A stretch of 64,000 nucleotides of DNA from Cucumis sativus (GCF_000004075.3 NC_026660.2:12524001-12588000); one strand, 5' to 3'. Shown: positions 1 through 12,068, counted from the first letter of the stretch. Translations and numbers: made by a program. The notes: generated by a model not told the origin, from the letters alone.

Positions 1-820
1 CCGAATCCAATTCCACGTTTTCACGTTCACGACTCTTCCTTCTCTTCGATCCATTAGGTGATTTCTCCCTTTGATCCTTCTCTGTGGTATCCATTACCTT
101 AGAAACTACTCCTGTCCCCATCCCACTGCCAAGATCAATATTCAACTGATTACCAACAGGAAGAAACTTACTTGCCTCCTCCAATCCTTTTTGATATTGC
201 AAAATGGATTTGCTATCACTAAAGATATTCTGAGCCAACAACTCATTAACCAATTCATGACTATTACTAAGAAAAGGTGTTGGAAGTATAGAGGACTTAT
301 AGTCTCCAGGATCAACAACCCATTGTGAGTCAGGTGAATTGCTATTGCCAACACTAACATTAGTACTAGCAGGATCACTATCACAATCCAAGAGAGGAGG
401 TTGATTAGGTGAAGAAGGATAGTTATTAGTATTACCAAGAGCATCATAGAATGATTTCTCTGTAACTTCAAGCCCTAAAGGATCATAAAACATACAAGGC
501 ATCTCCTCCAAGTTCTCTTCCATCAGCATTTGGCTTATGTACTTAAGAACACTTTCCTTGAAATCACTCTCGTCTGAGGAAGAATCACCACCAGGGCTCC
601 GCCCTGGAGCCACGACGGGAAAACCTCCGGCCATTTTCAACTCCATCGCCGGTGAAGGGTCTGGTTTGTAGGGAAAAAAGGAATTTTCGACGAAAGGAAC
701 AAGATTTGGAGATGGGTCAATGAAGACAAAACTGTTTTGGAGTTCTGGGTATAGATATGAAGTCTGATCGTTGAATTGGGTTGAAGGGGTTTGTGGGAAA
801 TAGTTCAGGTTTGGATCCAT
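1..820 (-). CDS. GRAS-family transcription regulator, SCL14/SCL33-like, N-terminal part (truncated by window edge)
   Basis: An open frame runs from an ATG at 820 to base 1 without a stop, giving 273 codons; the rest lies outside the window. The protein begins MDPNLNYFP. Near residues 75-105 it carries the acidic block typical of the SCL9/14/33 branch: SVLKYISQMLMEEN, then EEMPCMFYDPLGLEVTEKSF. Later motifs are SQWVVDPGDY and a GLEEASKFLPVGNQLNID segment, followed by a basic KRRKSRERE stretch. These belong to the variable N-terminal activation region; the conserved GRAS domain (LHR, VHIID, PFYRE, SAW) is not in view. In Arabidopsis, SCL14 acts with TGA factors on detoxification genes; extending that role to this gene is inference. 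A TATAAA-like site on the minus strand near 968-975 is a plausible core promoter. The paralogue cannot be fixed without the C-terminus. Confidence 0.9.
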   Translation of the reverse strand, partial: MDPNLNYFPQTPSTQFNDQTSYLYPELQNSFVFIDPSPNLVPFVENSFFPYKPDPSPAMELKMAGGFPVVAPGRSPGGDSSSDESDFKESVLKYISQMLMEENLEEMPCMFYDPLGLEVTEKSFYDALGNTNNYPSSPNQPPLLDCDSDPASTNVSVGNSNSPDSQWVVDPGDYKSSILPTPFLSNSHELVNELLAQNIFSDSKSILQYQKGLEEASKFLPVGNQLNIDLGSGMGTGVVSKVMDTTEKDQREKSPNGSKRRKSRERENVELDS

Positions 821-3800
821 AGTTATGAACGCTTGGAAATAGAAACAGAATTGAAAATGATTGAAGGTCAACCAACAGAATCAAAAGCATATAAAACTTA
901 GCTGACAAGAGGGGAAGAAGAAGAAGGTAAAGGTGAAAGAGGTGGAGGCAGTGATTTTGTTTTTAGGTTTATAAAGTTGAAATTATCGATCTTTTGGTTG
1001 TTTCCTGGAAATGACTTGCTTGAGAATGACTGACAGATGAAGGGATAAGGTATTGGTCAAAGGTGTTTTTTCTTTTTCTTATTTTCTTTTTGGTTAAACA
1101 TTATTGTCTATCCCTTCCCATTTTCCGTAGATTCGTCCATTGGATCTTGGCTTTTTCTTTGTCATCTCTCTCTACTCTCTACTCTCTACTCTCTACCTTA
1201 CACTACATAAAACTGGCTTATTGGCTCTTTTTCTATTTTTTTGATGCTTTATTCCATAAGAGTTTGGATCTGTCTGACTTACCAGATTTAGTTGTGGATA
1301 TTGAGGTTTTAACCCTCTTGGATTATATTTATTCTTTTGAGTGGTGTCTGTGTTTTGGAAACAGATTGATCCATTGCTTAGTTAGGTTTGCTATGGCAAT
1401 GTTGCATTCTAATTGATGAGGCTGTTTTGTACCGTCTTCTTCTCTTTTTGAAGAAGGGAATGGAGCTTCTTGTTTCATTCTCGACTGATTATTCACTATG
1501 AAGTTTCTTTTTCAAAAAAGAAAAAGTTAACAATTTAAAATATCTTTTGACTTGCTAAATAGAATCGGTAAGTTTACGTTGGAATATAGAGTTGTTATAT
1601 ATAATTTCTCAATTAACGAAAAATAAGAGAAAATAAAGCCCGTAAATTTCAACAATATATTGTTTAGGCTCTTTCAAAGTAGTGGACCAAAACTGACGAT
1701 TCATCGAAGAACTGCACCAATGTTAGACTTTGTTGAATCCAATAATTTCATAACTCAACTTTGAACTTTGGAAGCATTAAGCTGGAAATTACTAAAATAA
1801 ATAAACATCTCCATTTATTCTACTTTATATTTTAATAATTTAGTACGTTTTTTCCACCTTTACCTTCTTTTATAATATTTTATTTCCTACTCTTTTACCT
1901 GAGCAACGATTCCATTCAACTTTATGTATACTTCTTCTCATAGCATGAACCCTGAATTTAAATATACTACTTAAAAGGGAACAACACGAACAAATTAGAG
2001 ACGTATTTGATTAGAATTCATTATGGGTAAAGGGTGTATTGAATTAATAATAATAATAAGGTTTGTTAGGTGTAAAAAACTAATGAATAAATTAAAGATG
2101 GAAGAATATAAAAATAATTGAATTGACAAGCCAGAAAGAAAAAGAATAAAGGGGAGAAGATGTTGAATATGAAGAAAAAGAAATACAATGAATCCACCTG
2201 GTTTGTGATACAATAAAGAGAGAGAAAGGGAAATTTTAATGTTTGATAATTGGAAGAGATCTCTGGTTGGACCATTTTAGAGAGTCTCATTATAATCTCC
2301 ATGTCTGCTTTCTGCTTTCTGCTTTTGAATTTTCATTCTTAAAAACTTTGACCTTTCCTCATTCTTCTTCCTCTATTCTTCCTCCTCAAGAAATTTTCCC
2401 ACTTCCTTTTTTTTAATAAATTCAATATTTTTAAATTTCATTATTGCCTTCACCAATTGCTCTTTTCTATTTATTCAAGTAATTAGTTGTTTTTCTGTTT
2501 TTATATATATATTTCATTTATTTAACTTTTATGAATTAACTATATTGCATCTCCCAACTCACTAATCATTCTAAACATTTAAAACTTACATATCCAAATT
2601 CTCAAAATAAATTTATAATTTAGATGCCTCTTTCGAATAGAATTTCTTTAAAATTAGGATTCTCAAACGTATTTTTAAATGGTCATTGTTAAATTCTTGT
2701 ACTTCTAATTTTATATTTGATATTTTTTTAAAATTTTAATTTCTTTTCTAATAAATAATTAAATGCTATTTGAATTTTTAATTTGTATTTATTAAGACCA
2801 TTCAAAATGAGTCGACTTATTATATATGTATTTGATTTAGTTTTTAATAGATAATGTTTGAGAGTGATTTTGACATGACTAAAATCATTTTTTGTTTGAA
2901 ACTACTTTCTTCCTATATAATAATCTTGTTTGACAAGAAACTAAAATTATTTTTTAAAAAATAAAAAATCATTATAAGTTTATTTGTGAAGAATAACAAA
3001 TCAAGTAGTTTTTCTTTTCGATGATCGACTAAGAATAATCTCCAACGTTTTTTTAGTATAGTAGAAAATTCGAAACACTCAATAATAAGAAAAGTAATTT
3101 AGCCTCAAAATTATTACCATAATTATTTAAAAATAATTCTCAGAAGCTTGTCGTCTTTCTTTCTTTCCATGAACAAAAATCAAGAATGTCATCTCAATAT
3201 CCTTTGAGCCTTATTTCCAAAAATTCTAATGGAGCGATAGGCATCAAGATCTATGGCTCCCAATTATAAGGGGTCCATATGACTATCTATTAAGGAGTTG
3301 AACCTCCTTCGGCATAATCTATGAATGATCGGAGCTTTGAATATTGTGGAAAAGAAGAAAGGCTCTTTGAAGATTATCCATATTAACTCGTCTGTTCGAA
3401 GGACCTAGCGGTCAATGAAATATGAGAGGAAGATTGCTCAAGAATATTGAGGCTGAATTCATTGAGATTCTTAAGTATAAAATAGTCAATGTCGTAGGTT
3501 TTTTTTTTAAAAAAATCATTTTTAGAATCAAACACAAAAATTTAAAATTACTTTTAAATATTTGAAAAATACTTTAAAAACAAGTTTGAAATCAAACGTA
3601 AATTTGTTACTCCATTTTTATGACTAGTAAATTTATAAATTTTAAAAATATCAAATAGGGCAAAAGCTAAAATTCTAGAAATAAAATAAAAAATAAAAAA
3701 TTCAAACACAAAAATTTACAAGTTCATCAATCTAATCATACACTAAATTTAAGATTTGATCTCCATTGTGTTTTCTTTGATATAAAATTTTAATTGGAGC

Positions 3801-5292
3801 TTTGAAGGGGAAAAATGAGAACATAAATGCAATATTCTCAGGACAGGAATGTGGGGTACGAAAATCAAATTTTAGACTATTTTTCAAATTATAATTGATT
3901 TGTTTTCTCTTTCTTTCTTTTTTTTTTTTTTTTCTTTTTGGCATTTTATGAATACTTTTCTAATGTTAGGTTGGAAGGTACAATATTCTGTCATCTCATA
4001 CATTTATAAAGCTTGTCTTTTTTTACTTTAATTATTTATAACTTTATGTTTAAAAAAATAAACATTTTTAGAAAACATACTATAAATTTTGACTTTTTTT
4101 CCCTTTCTTTTCTCTTTTTAAATAAATATAGTATTTGATGATATGAAGTTAACAAAAAAAAATCACTTTCAAAAAAATTTAAAGTAGTATTTAGGGTTTA
4201 CCACATCAACATCCTATTAAAAAAAATGTGGGATTGATATATATTTATGTGAAGAAGGGAGTGTAATACTCCCAAGTCCCACGACACTATAATTCTTTTC
4301 AAAATATTTTTTTGTTAGCTATCTATGTTCATGAAAGGTTAAAGAGAATTAGTTCTACCATGCAACTAATATTTTATGAATGTCCTAAATAACATACATG
4401 GTAATTGCATAGTTTGCATTGAATAATTATTGTAGGGATGATAAATAAGTGTATAGCAACATTCATGAAAAGAAATTAGAGATATAACAAAATCTATATC
4501 TAATAAACTTCTATGTCTTTGATAAGTAAATTTTAACTTTTTTTTTTTCCTTTTTTGGTATAAGAAAATGATTTGCGTTGTATTAGAAATGTAAATACTT
4601 CAAGCCTTGATTGCTACGTTTTTAATGATCCAATTAAAATATATAAAATGTAAACAATCGTAAAATTAGTCCCCTATTTATTTATGCTATATGGATAGAA
4701 AGCCTATGTTATGGTCACATAGAACTTGAATTCAGTTCTGAAGCCCAAAACAATAGCCCTTCCATGCTGTGATATCCAATTTATTGTTCAAAACAACTGG
4801 AGCATTTTTGTGGCAACTACTCTATGGTATATTATGGAATTCAATCAATAATACATGAAAATGTGATTACAAATTTGCTATACTCCATGATTGATAATAG
4901 TCTATTTCCTACAATCTTCTATTTGTTTTGTTTGATAATTAAAAATGTTTAAATTAATAGAACGAAACAAAATATTGGCTTCCAAAGGTTTTATAGGATT
5001 AATAGTAATTAACAATTCAATCAATCCAAAGTGCTGTTGCTATCATTTAACGTCACCCAACCTGTCCACCGTCCTTCCTATGCACAATCAAATTGGAAAT
5101 TTAAAATCAGAAAACAACAGAATAGATGAATTTCTTTTGACACAGATTTTTATTCATAATTTACGGGAAGAGCCAGCCTCTGCATGCAGTAGAGAAGATG
5201 AACTAAACCATATATACAACCTTCCTTTTCCTAGAGATAGAACACTTTTGTTTTGTACAGAATTGTTTTGGGATACACAAAGAAAGGAAGAT
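821..5292. other. Gene-free interval between GRAS and TRP-like genes
   Basis: This very AT-rich sequence separates two minus-strand genes. The first 150-200 bases are the GRAS 5'UTR and promoter, followed by the (TCTCTAC)4 microsatellite. A short reading frame at 1063-1416 is pyrimidine-rich and resembles no family I know. A less AT-rich patch at about 3160-3490 may be an old repeat, but I could not identify it. The last part, up to 5292, is the 3'UTR of the TRP-like gene. Confidence 0.6.
1169..1196. repeat. (TCTCTAC)4 heptanucleotide microsatellite
   Basis: Four perfect copies of the 7-base unit TCTCTAC lie about 350 bases upstream of the GRAS start codon, so they are in its promoter or 5' leader region. 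The pyrimidine-rich tract continues on both sides. Confidence 0.9.
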
Positions 5293-8200
5293 TTAGATGG
5301 ATTTAGTTGGAGGGGAAGAAGGCAAGTTTTCTGGGGTTGATGAGAGAGACCAATAAGCATGGGCTTTGAGGACTCTGTCCAGAAGTTGTTGCGGAACTTG
5401 TTCTCCTCTCCTTTGGTGAGGGGATATTTTTGCTGTGTGTACTAATGTCTTCCACTTGTCCTACAAAAATATTGCAAAAACATCCAAATGTGTGAAAAAA
5501 CGAGGATTATTATAAGCCTTCAAGAACCCATTTCTAATGTTTCATGATGGGGATGAGTGAACTTAAAGGGAGTTAGGGGATGAGCTAAAAAAATAATGTT
5601 ACCCAACACCTCATTTCATTAATAATTTGGTTTTGAGATCAAACCACATGTTATCTACTATGGCAAAGAGAGCCCAGATGAACATTTGGTCCAAAAACAG
5701 AAATAGAGAACTCATCAAAGAATGGTCAACCTAAAGAGACACCTTGAGGAGACATGTCAAGAATCCCACATTAGAAAAATCTAGGGATGTTACAATGTTT
5801 ATAAGATGCATGAGCTACTTCTCTCATTTATGAATTAGTTTTGAGATAGAATTCTGTATTATCTAATAATATAGGTATAGATCAATTACCATACCTTTAA
5901 ATCAACGTAAGTACGATGCTTAACATTGTCAAATGCTCGAAGTTTAACATCACGCCACCTACAGGTATATGAAGTATATGAGGATCCTAATTGTAGCATA
6001 AAAAAGTCTTGAATAAAGATGAAACTTCTTACTTCAATCTTGCATGTACTTGCACGTGGAGTTTTTTTTTAACTCATAGTTGAGGTATCGACAACTTACC
6101 TTCCAGGACCAAGTGTTTCAACCGCATGAACAAGGGCTTCCACTTCATCAACAGAAAAGGGTCTACGCATTCTGCGATGGCCAACCTCAAATTGATTAGA
6201 CTTTCGACAAATCTGAACTACATTCGTTGCGCCCACATCCATGCCTGGTACAGTCACTAATAATTTAGAGTCTGATGATCTTTCCACGACTGCAGTATCG
6301 ACAGGAAAGGGCACTGGCTCACGAGCACTCTCTGACGAGTTATTCACCTTGGATGCATGAGTCTCAAGCAACAATGTACTGTTATTGCCTAAGTAATCCA
6401 TAGTTGGATTGGGATTGCATCTAGTAAAAGAGAATGAAAACATAAAATGAGAGTTAAAATATTCCTTTTGGAGCTAAGCCAAATATCACGAAAGTATTTC
6501 TTCTTGATTTCAATGACATGTGGGGTTGGAAATTTAAACCTTTGACCAACATGTTTTTGACAATATAACGAAAACATAGCATCCGTAACAATTTGCAAAA
6601 TTGCACTAAATACGTAAAATGGCAGAAGTCTGCCTATGGTGCCACACACCACGCTATAGGATAACAAGATTGAAGTGTGCACTAGAGACATGATAGGTAA
6701 TTTATGGAAGACATAGTAAAGGATGAGCATGTGCATATTAAGCCATGTGTTAATGGTTCACTTGGTGATTAGTGTTGACTCTTCATTAAATTTTATGAAG
6801 AAAATGGAATACCCGTTTATAGGCTCGAGTGTACTAATACAAGGAAGCATAGAGGGAGGCTCTTTATGGCAGAAAGACGAATGAGTTTGCGAAGAATGAG
6901 GCTCTAGTGTAAATCCCAGGCACCCATCCTGGTTATCACAAGAAATTCCAGTCTGAATTAAGGTTTTATTATCATCTCTGACCTTCTTCCCCCGGAAGAT
7001 TACACCAATATGTATACCACGACCAATAATAGTGCCCATCGCCTCCATTACCGTCCTCTGCAGTATAATGGCATGGTAAGGAAGAAAAAAGATAAAGACC
7101 AAATACCAGACAATGGGAAACTACATTTAATCAATCAAATTGATGGAAAGGAGAAAAAACATTAGGTAGACACTGAAAATTTAATCACAGACTAAAGCCT
7201 AACCATCTCATCATGGAACACAAGACAGCTCCAAAAATGAAACATCAGGGTGTACATGCACGGTAGAAGAAATGTTTCCCAGAGATTGATAGATAGATAC
7301 TTTTCCTCGAGGAATGCACAACTTCTTGTAAGAAGTATTGAAGTTCTAGCAAGTCATTTATCAGAATGGAGTACAGACAAAAAAGTATTCCTTTATGCTA
7401 GAGAGTTAAATACCTAGAGAAAATATATTTCCTCAGCAAGACTATACATAATAATACAGGACTTGTCCAAATGATTTATGTATCATCTCCTTGAACATAC
7501 ATGCTGAAGCAGAAAGTATAGTTCCCAACCATACCTTCAGTGAACTGACAGTTGCACTTTCAGGAATCTCAATGAAAAGTTCAGGTACCCTGAAAGATTT
7601 TATCCTCAGCTTCACTAAGAACAGAGAAAAAAAATCTCCATAAGATTCTCTTTTAAATGTTTAGACGCTGATCACGTCAAAGTATTGTGCATCCTAGAGA
7701 ATATATACCACGAGAATCCCCCTGCTGTCCTGCAACCAAAGATGATTTCCCATGGGCTGCAAGATTTTGAAATTGTTTAAGTAAGCCATAACGAGTAAAA
7801 GAAATCTAAGCAATAAAAGCAGGAGTTCATGTTTGAAATACTTCATAATCTCCAAATACAAACCAGACGTTTCCCTTGCACTTGCATTTGAATCAGAAAT
7901 TCTGTCAACAATTCTTCTATCGTTGCAATCAGAAAAGCAACCATCAAAGAGTTTCCTCTTTTTGAAAGGGATATTCATTTGAGATCTTTGGTTCTTGAAG
8001 GAGTTTCTCTTATTGAAATTAAATTTCCTTTTGTACCCACCTACAAATGAAATAGGACATGATGAACAGCTGTTAGAAACAAGCGAACAGGACCAAGTAT
8101 TAACTGAGTTATCCAATAGAGCAGGCACATTACCCGATTTATTTTTCTTGACTCCATATTTTGCAGCAACCTTCCAGTTCTTTGAAGCCAATATTTTTCT

Positions 8201-8737
8201 TATTCTATGACCTTTAATACAAGGAGCTGTCCTGAAGGAATTTCTTGAGGTAGTTGGGTAAATGCACCCAAAGTTGTTGTCATCATCTATTACAACTACC
8301 TCTTGGCTTGTGGGACAAGGATGCTGAGGACCATGGTCCTTGCATGGGGGCACTTTGAAACCATTTTCTGAACAAATCCACATGTGTGGATTCCGGTCAC
8401 ATACTACTGGATCTGGAGACCTACACATTGCCATATTAACACCACTCATCACCTTCTCAGACTTATCTTTAACCATAATCTCACATCCACCATCTAAATT
8501 GCGGCCAAGTGATTTCAAGTGACTAGAAAAGGCAACTTCGTTAACAGGACATTCCATTTCAATGGTTTTCTGTTGTTTCAAATTTTCAGCCATCACATCG
8601 GGAGCAAATCCTAAAGGAGATTCTTCATGCGAAGAAAATTGTTCCTTCAAACTATAATCTTGACCTTCACCTGCAAGGCCAAGCTCAAAAATAAGAACAT
8701 TTCCCGTCAATGGAACACTTTCAAACAACTTTTCCAT
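5293..8737 (-). CDS. Telomere-repeat-binding Myb-type protein (TRP/TRFL family), intact C-terminal 599 residues
   Basis: Exons joined on the minus strand: 8737-7864, 7756-7709, 7614-7535, 7057-6813, 6420-6100, 5958-5895, 5460-5293. All have GT-AG borders and the phases agree, giving 600 codons with stop. Residues about 308-390 form the central ubiquitin-like module of plant TRP proteins (SFRVPELFIEIPESATVSSL, then GKKVRDDNKTLIQTGIS). Residues about 497-563 are the telobox Myb domain (RRPFSVDEVEALV, GPGRWRDVKLRAFDN, HRTYVDLKDKWKTLVHTAKI), followed by the plant-specific extension RRGEQVPQQLL and KAHAYWS. Members bind TTTAGGG repeats in the nucleus. The start at 8737 is the first ATG in the intact frame; an in-frame TAG lies upstream near 8814. 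About 90 residues usual in the family are missing; their remnants are described separately. Arabidopsis TRFL2 sits beside SCL14, as here. Confidence 0.85.
5461..5894. repeat. Diverged repeat copies in last TRP intron
   Basis: The final TRP intron holds two related stretches, about 5600-5665 and 5745-5880. Both have a CTCATTT…AATT.GTTTTGAGAT core followed by a CA..TTATCTA block; the second begins with ATCCCACATTAGAAAAA. This resembles a common plant repeat that reads tcccacattgg…ttggttttgagatgg, which is likely LTR-derived. Family assignment is from memory only. Confidence 0.45.
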
Positions 8738-9058
8738 ACACTGCTTTAGAGCATTACCTTTTACAGTTGGTATCTCAAAGGATGTTGTTGGGATCCCTCT
8801 CGAACGAAAAATTTCCAGCTACAGAGGCCAGTAAGTCAAATAAATGCATGCAACTGTTTGTCGTCAACTCTCCTTCTAGTAGTACCCTTGGTCTATACCC
8901 ATAGAAGAAACAAGAACCATAAAAGAAAATATAGTAAGAGTGGAGAAAAGAACCATAAAAAACACGGATGCAATGAAACAGAGAAAGATATGCACTCAAG
9001 CTGATCTGGTAGCACCTGATATCCATTAAAACCAGTCTGAACTATTAGGAAGAGCCAT
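8738..9058 (-). pseudogene. Frameshifted relic of the TRP-like N-terminal exons
   Basis: Upstream of the intact frame, pieces of the normal TRP N-terminus remain in conflicting frames. An ATG at 9058 is followed by GFNGYQ (ending at 9016 before GTGCTA), but ATG and GFNGYQ are in different frames. After a plausible acceptor (TATAG, exon from 8892) comes TRRRVDDKQLHAF, which runs into a stop near 8840. FDLLASVAGNFSFER then continues in a second frame. Near 8780 the frame must change again to reach EIPTVKGNALKQC and the downstream protein. Family members read these blocks continuously (…GFNGYQ…RRR…FDLLA.VAGKL…). At least two small insertions and one small deletion are implied. Sequencing error, undetected splicing or true decay are all possible. 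Confidence 0.6.
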
Positions 9059-9815
9059 AGGTCAGTGACCAACTCACCGTGCAGAAACATCAAAATCTAA
9101 TCCAAATCTTTTCAAGCTTTACTAATAAAATCACTCTGGTTCTACTAGATCAACGAACAAGGTCTAAACACACAGACATATCAATGTAATTGATTAATAC
9201 AACAGGCTCGAGGGGACCATTGGTGTGAGAACAATTGTATAGGTAACACCATTCTACAAAACATGATCAGCTCCAAGGAATTAAATGTAACACACAATAT
9301 TCATCCTTGCTGAAGGTAATAACAAGTAGTATACTTTTGTGCACGTATATTAACCTCAAAAGTCAAAACAGTAAATCACATGATCAGATACTCGTATCAT
9401 TTCAAAAACCACTTATTGTAGAGTTCTAAGTCCTCGGTATTAATTAAATTACAAAGGATAAATGAAATGTTTTTGCAGTGGCTGAATTGAAAAATACAAA
9501 CCCTCGGAATTCCAAAACACAAATAGACCCCCAAAGATTACAAGTTATCAAGATCAGAACTGGCAGCAAAATCTTCTAAAAATCCATAACCCATAAAAGT
9601 AATGATCATCACTAACAATATGAAACACGAATCAGATCAGAATATCATCAGCCATCCAAAATTGCTTGCTCACCAACATCTATCTTCCGACAATAATTAC
9701 ATACAACCATCAAAGTTCAGATCTTTTCAACAATAATTCGAAATTTAGGAAGAAAAAAAGAAACTCATAAAAGAAAACTGAAGGGGGGGTGGGATGGGAA
9801 TCGATGGGTTTTCTT

Positions 9816-9905
9816 ACCAATTTCTTCTGTAGTTTAATTTTGATTTCTACTCGCTGTGAAAATACCAAAACCCTCTTCAAAATTTGCCAACCTTCGCTTA
9901 AACCC
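9816..9905 (-). other. Probable 5'UTR exon end and promoter of the TRP-like gene
   Basis: On the minus strand, a pyrimidine-poor leader ends in AAGAAATTG followed by GTAAGAAAACCC at about 9819. This is a good donor for a 5'UTR intron running to the N-terminal exons near 9060. The region between about 9060 and 9815 contains no coding signal. Exon limits are approximate. Confidence 0.45.
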
Positions 9906-11640
9906 CAAATCTGAGTGACTCGTTACCGAACCAACCGGTAGACCGCTCTTTCAAACCAGACGGATCCACGAGTTCTACACACGCTATGAAATCACAACAC
10001 GTGGACATCTCTAATTTTAGTCAAATTCCAAATGTAACCCTTCAAATGAAGGAAACAACTCTTTTCTCTAGTGTCTCCCAACTGAATTTATTCCACAAAA
10101 GTCTTTTTGTTTAATATATTGTAGAAAGTGATCGAAGATAGAAAATATAAAATTGTAACTCTAAAAATTGTTTAGTCATCGACTCTATAACTTTCTGTTT
10201 AATATGTTAATAAATCAAATTTCTTTGGTCAAACTATTTGACTTCAAATTTTGTGTCAATAGATTTAACTTTTTGAAAATTTTAAAATAATAATTGATTC
10301 AAGATGTAAAATTGTTTTTTTTTCTCTCTCTCTCTCATAAAATCCATAATTTTTTTCACATAAAAATTAACTTGATACTCATTGGGCTACATTAAGGAGT
10401 ATGGTTAGAAAGAGAGGCAACACTACCATAATTATAATAGTAATTCTTTTTTCGCACGTGTGTACCAATGAAAGTGGCTTCAATTGTGAAAAAAATATAT
10501 TCATATTATCTGAATTGCAAAAGAGAAAGGGAAAAAGGTTAAGGGATTGATGTGATAACGGCCGCGGGAATATTCTTAAAAGATAGAACTGACGGCGAAA
10601 TAACATTTCACTGCCGGCTTTATTCACGTTACTTGACGGCGTTAAACTCGTCATGACGATGTTGTACATCCAACGTCGTCGTTTTCTTCTTCAGGAACAT
10701 CGACCTAAACGCTACTCTTATCTCCTCAACATATTTATGGGTAAAATTACCTTTTGTTTTTTTCAAAAATTAACAAACTATTTACTATGTTCATCTCCAT
10801 CGTTTGAAACTTATTTAATTTTCGTTCTTATATTTCAAACGTTCAATCATAATCTTTATATATTCAATAAATCTTAAATTTAATATTTCAAAATTAATTT
10901 TTATCTTGAAGAAAAAAAAATGTAGTTTTCCTTTCTATTCTTTATAAAATGGATGTGTGTAATAATTAATATAATTTTCAACCTTGAAAGCAAGATCACG
11001 GAAGACTAAACATGGTTTATAAAAAGTTGTCGGTATTGGAGAAAGAAGTGAGGTTTGTAATATTTTTTCGTTAATTGCATTGAGGTTGGTTTTGTGTTTG
11101 TGACTTGCTACGTATATTTGTGTTGTGACTGGTTAAATAGTTATAGATCAATTATTCTTTAACTGTGTGTATTTGTGCTAAATAAAAAAAATGAATATGT
11201 TGTTTATGTTGTGACCGGTTGCATATATTTTTTTCGTTGTGACTTGCTACATAAATAGAAAAAAATGCATATATTTGTGTTGTGACTAGCTGCATAAGAA
11301 ATGAATGTGTTGTTTGTGTTGTGATTGGCAGATCAATTATTCGAATAGCATATATTTGTGTTGTGACTGACTGCATATTCTGTCTTTTATTATCTTACGA
11401 TGGATTATGCCTAATACCAATTCAAAAGAAAAATGAATAATTGATAATAAACCTTGAAACTACGTTAAAAGTAATTAAAACAAAAATAGGTATTAGTCTC
11501 TTAAAAAAATTTAGGTAAACACTTTTTTTTTTGGACACTTCTTTGATTTGGGAATACAAAAACAATGCAAATCAAAAACTTCCAAAGAATTAAACTTCTT
11601 GAGAGGGGAAAGGGTCATAAGATTTGGTCTTGGAGAATCA
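9906..11640. other. Gene-free interval with a GC-richer patch and a tandem-like repeat
   Basis: The intergenic DNA is AT-rich. It includes a (TC)n tract near 10324-10337 and a distinctly GC-richer patch at about 10555-10740 with repeated GACGGCG/GCCGGC-type motifs and no recognisable protein. The GTTGTGAC repeat described separately lies at 11094-11372. A short frame at 10653-10877 starts in the GC-richer patch but matches nothing I know. Confidence 0.5.
11094..11372. repeat. Irregular repeat array of GTTGTGACTNGCTGCAT units
   Basis: About six to seven imperfect copies of a motif close to TTTGTGTTGTGACTGGCTGCATA occur within 280 bases (for example near 11122, 11208, 11238, 11277, 11318, 11359), spaced 30-90 bases apart. 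The most constant core is GTTGTGAC/T. The array is not perfectly periodic and codes for nothing plausible. Confidence 0.6.
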
Positions 11641-11653
11641 TTTAACCCTTGGG

Positions 11654-11746
11654 TGGGCTCGCTAATAAACTATTACTTTTAGTAAAGGGCCAGCCTGCAT
11701 TGAGAATTGGGCTATTTTGACACCACCTATTTAATGGGCCGGCCCA
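11654..11746 (+). promoter_or_regulatory. Site II (TGGGCY) promoter motifs upstream of RAB5IF-like gene
   Basis: TGGGCT occurs at 11654-11659 and 11708-11713. A perfect 12-base palindrome of two opposed site II elements, TGGGCCGGCCCA, lies at 11735-11746. They are about 320-415 bases before the start codon, consistent with a promoter just upstream of a 5' leader. Site II elements are bound by TCP factors and are common in plant housekeeping genes; binding here is inference. Confidence 0.6.
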
Positions 11747-12068
11747 GATTCAAGTGGCCAACGTTATGCCGTCATCTTCTACACATGCTCCACAGTCCAA
11801 CGCCAGAACAGAAGAAACCAGCAGAGAGACGACGATAGATTCTTGCTTTTCAGTGATATGACCGCTAATGAATCCTTCAAATCCAAGTTTCTTCTTCGTT
11901 GATCCAACCGTTTTTCTCTATCTTCTTCCCTGAAATACAGTGTTTCTTTTTCCGACTGTAGCATTTTATCTGCGCTTTTCCTCCCGGCATCTAGATCTAA
12001 GCTTACTGTAGACTCTTTGGTTGTTTCTATTCGATTTTCCCGAAGAGTGATTGATTGAATTATCCGGT

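Noticed and set aside
1063-1416. 117-codon frame upstream of the GRAS gene
   Set aside because: It overlaps the pyrimidine-rich microsatellite region, is very rich in Leu, Phe and Ser, and matches no domain.
4945-5340. 131-codon plus-strand frame
   Set aside because: It lies antisense to the last exon and 3'UTR of the TRP-like gene, and the minus-strand reading gives the conserved protein end.
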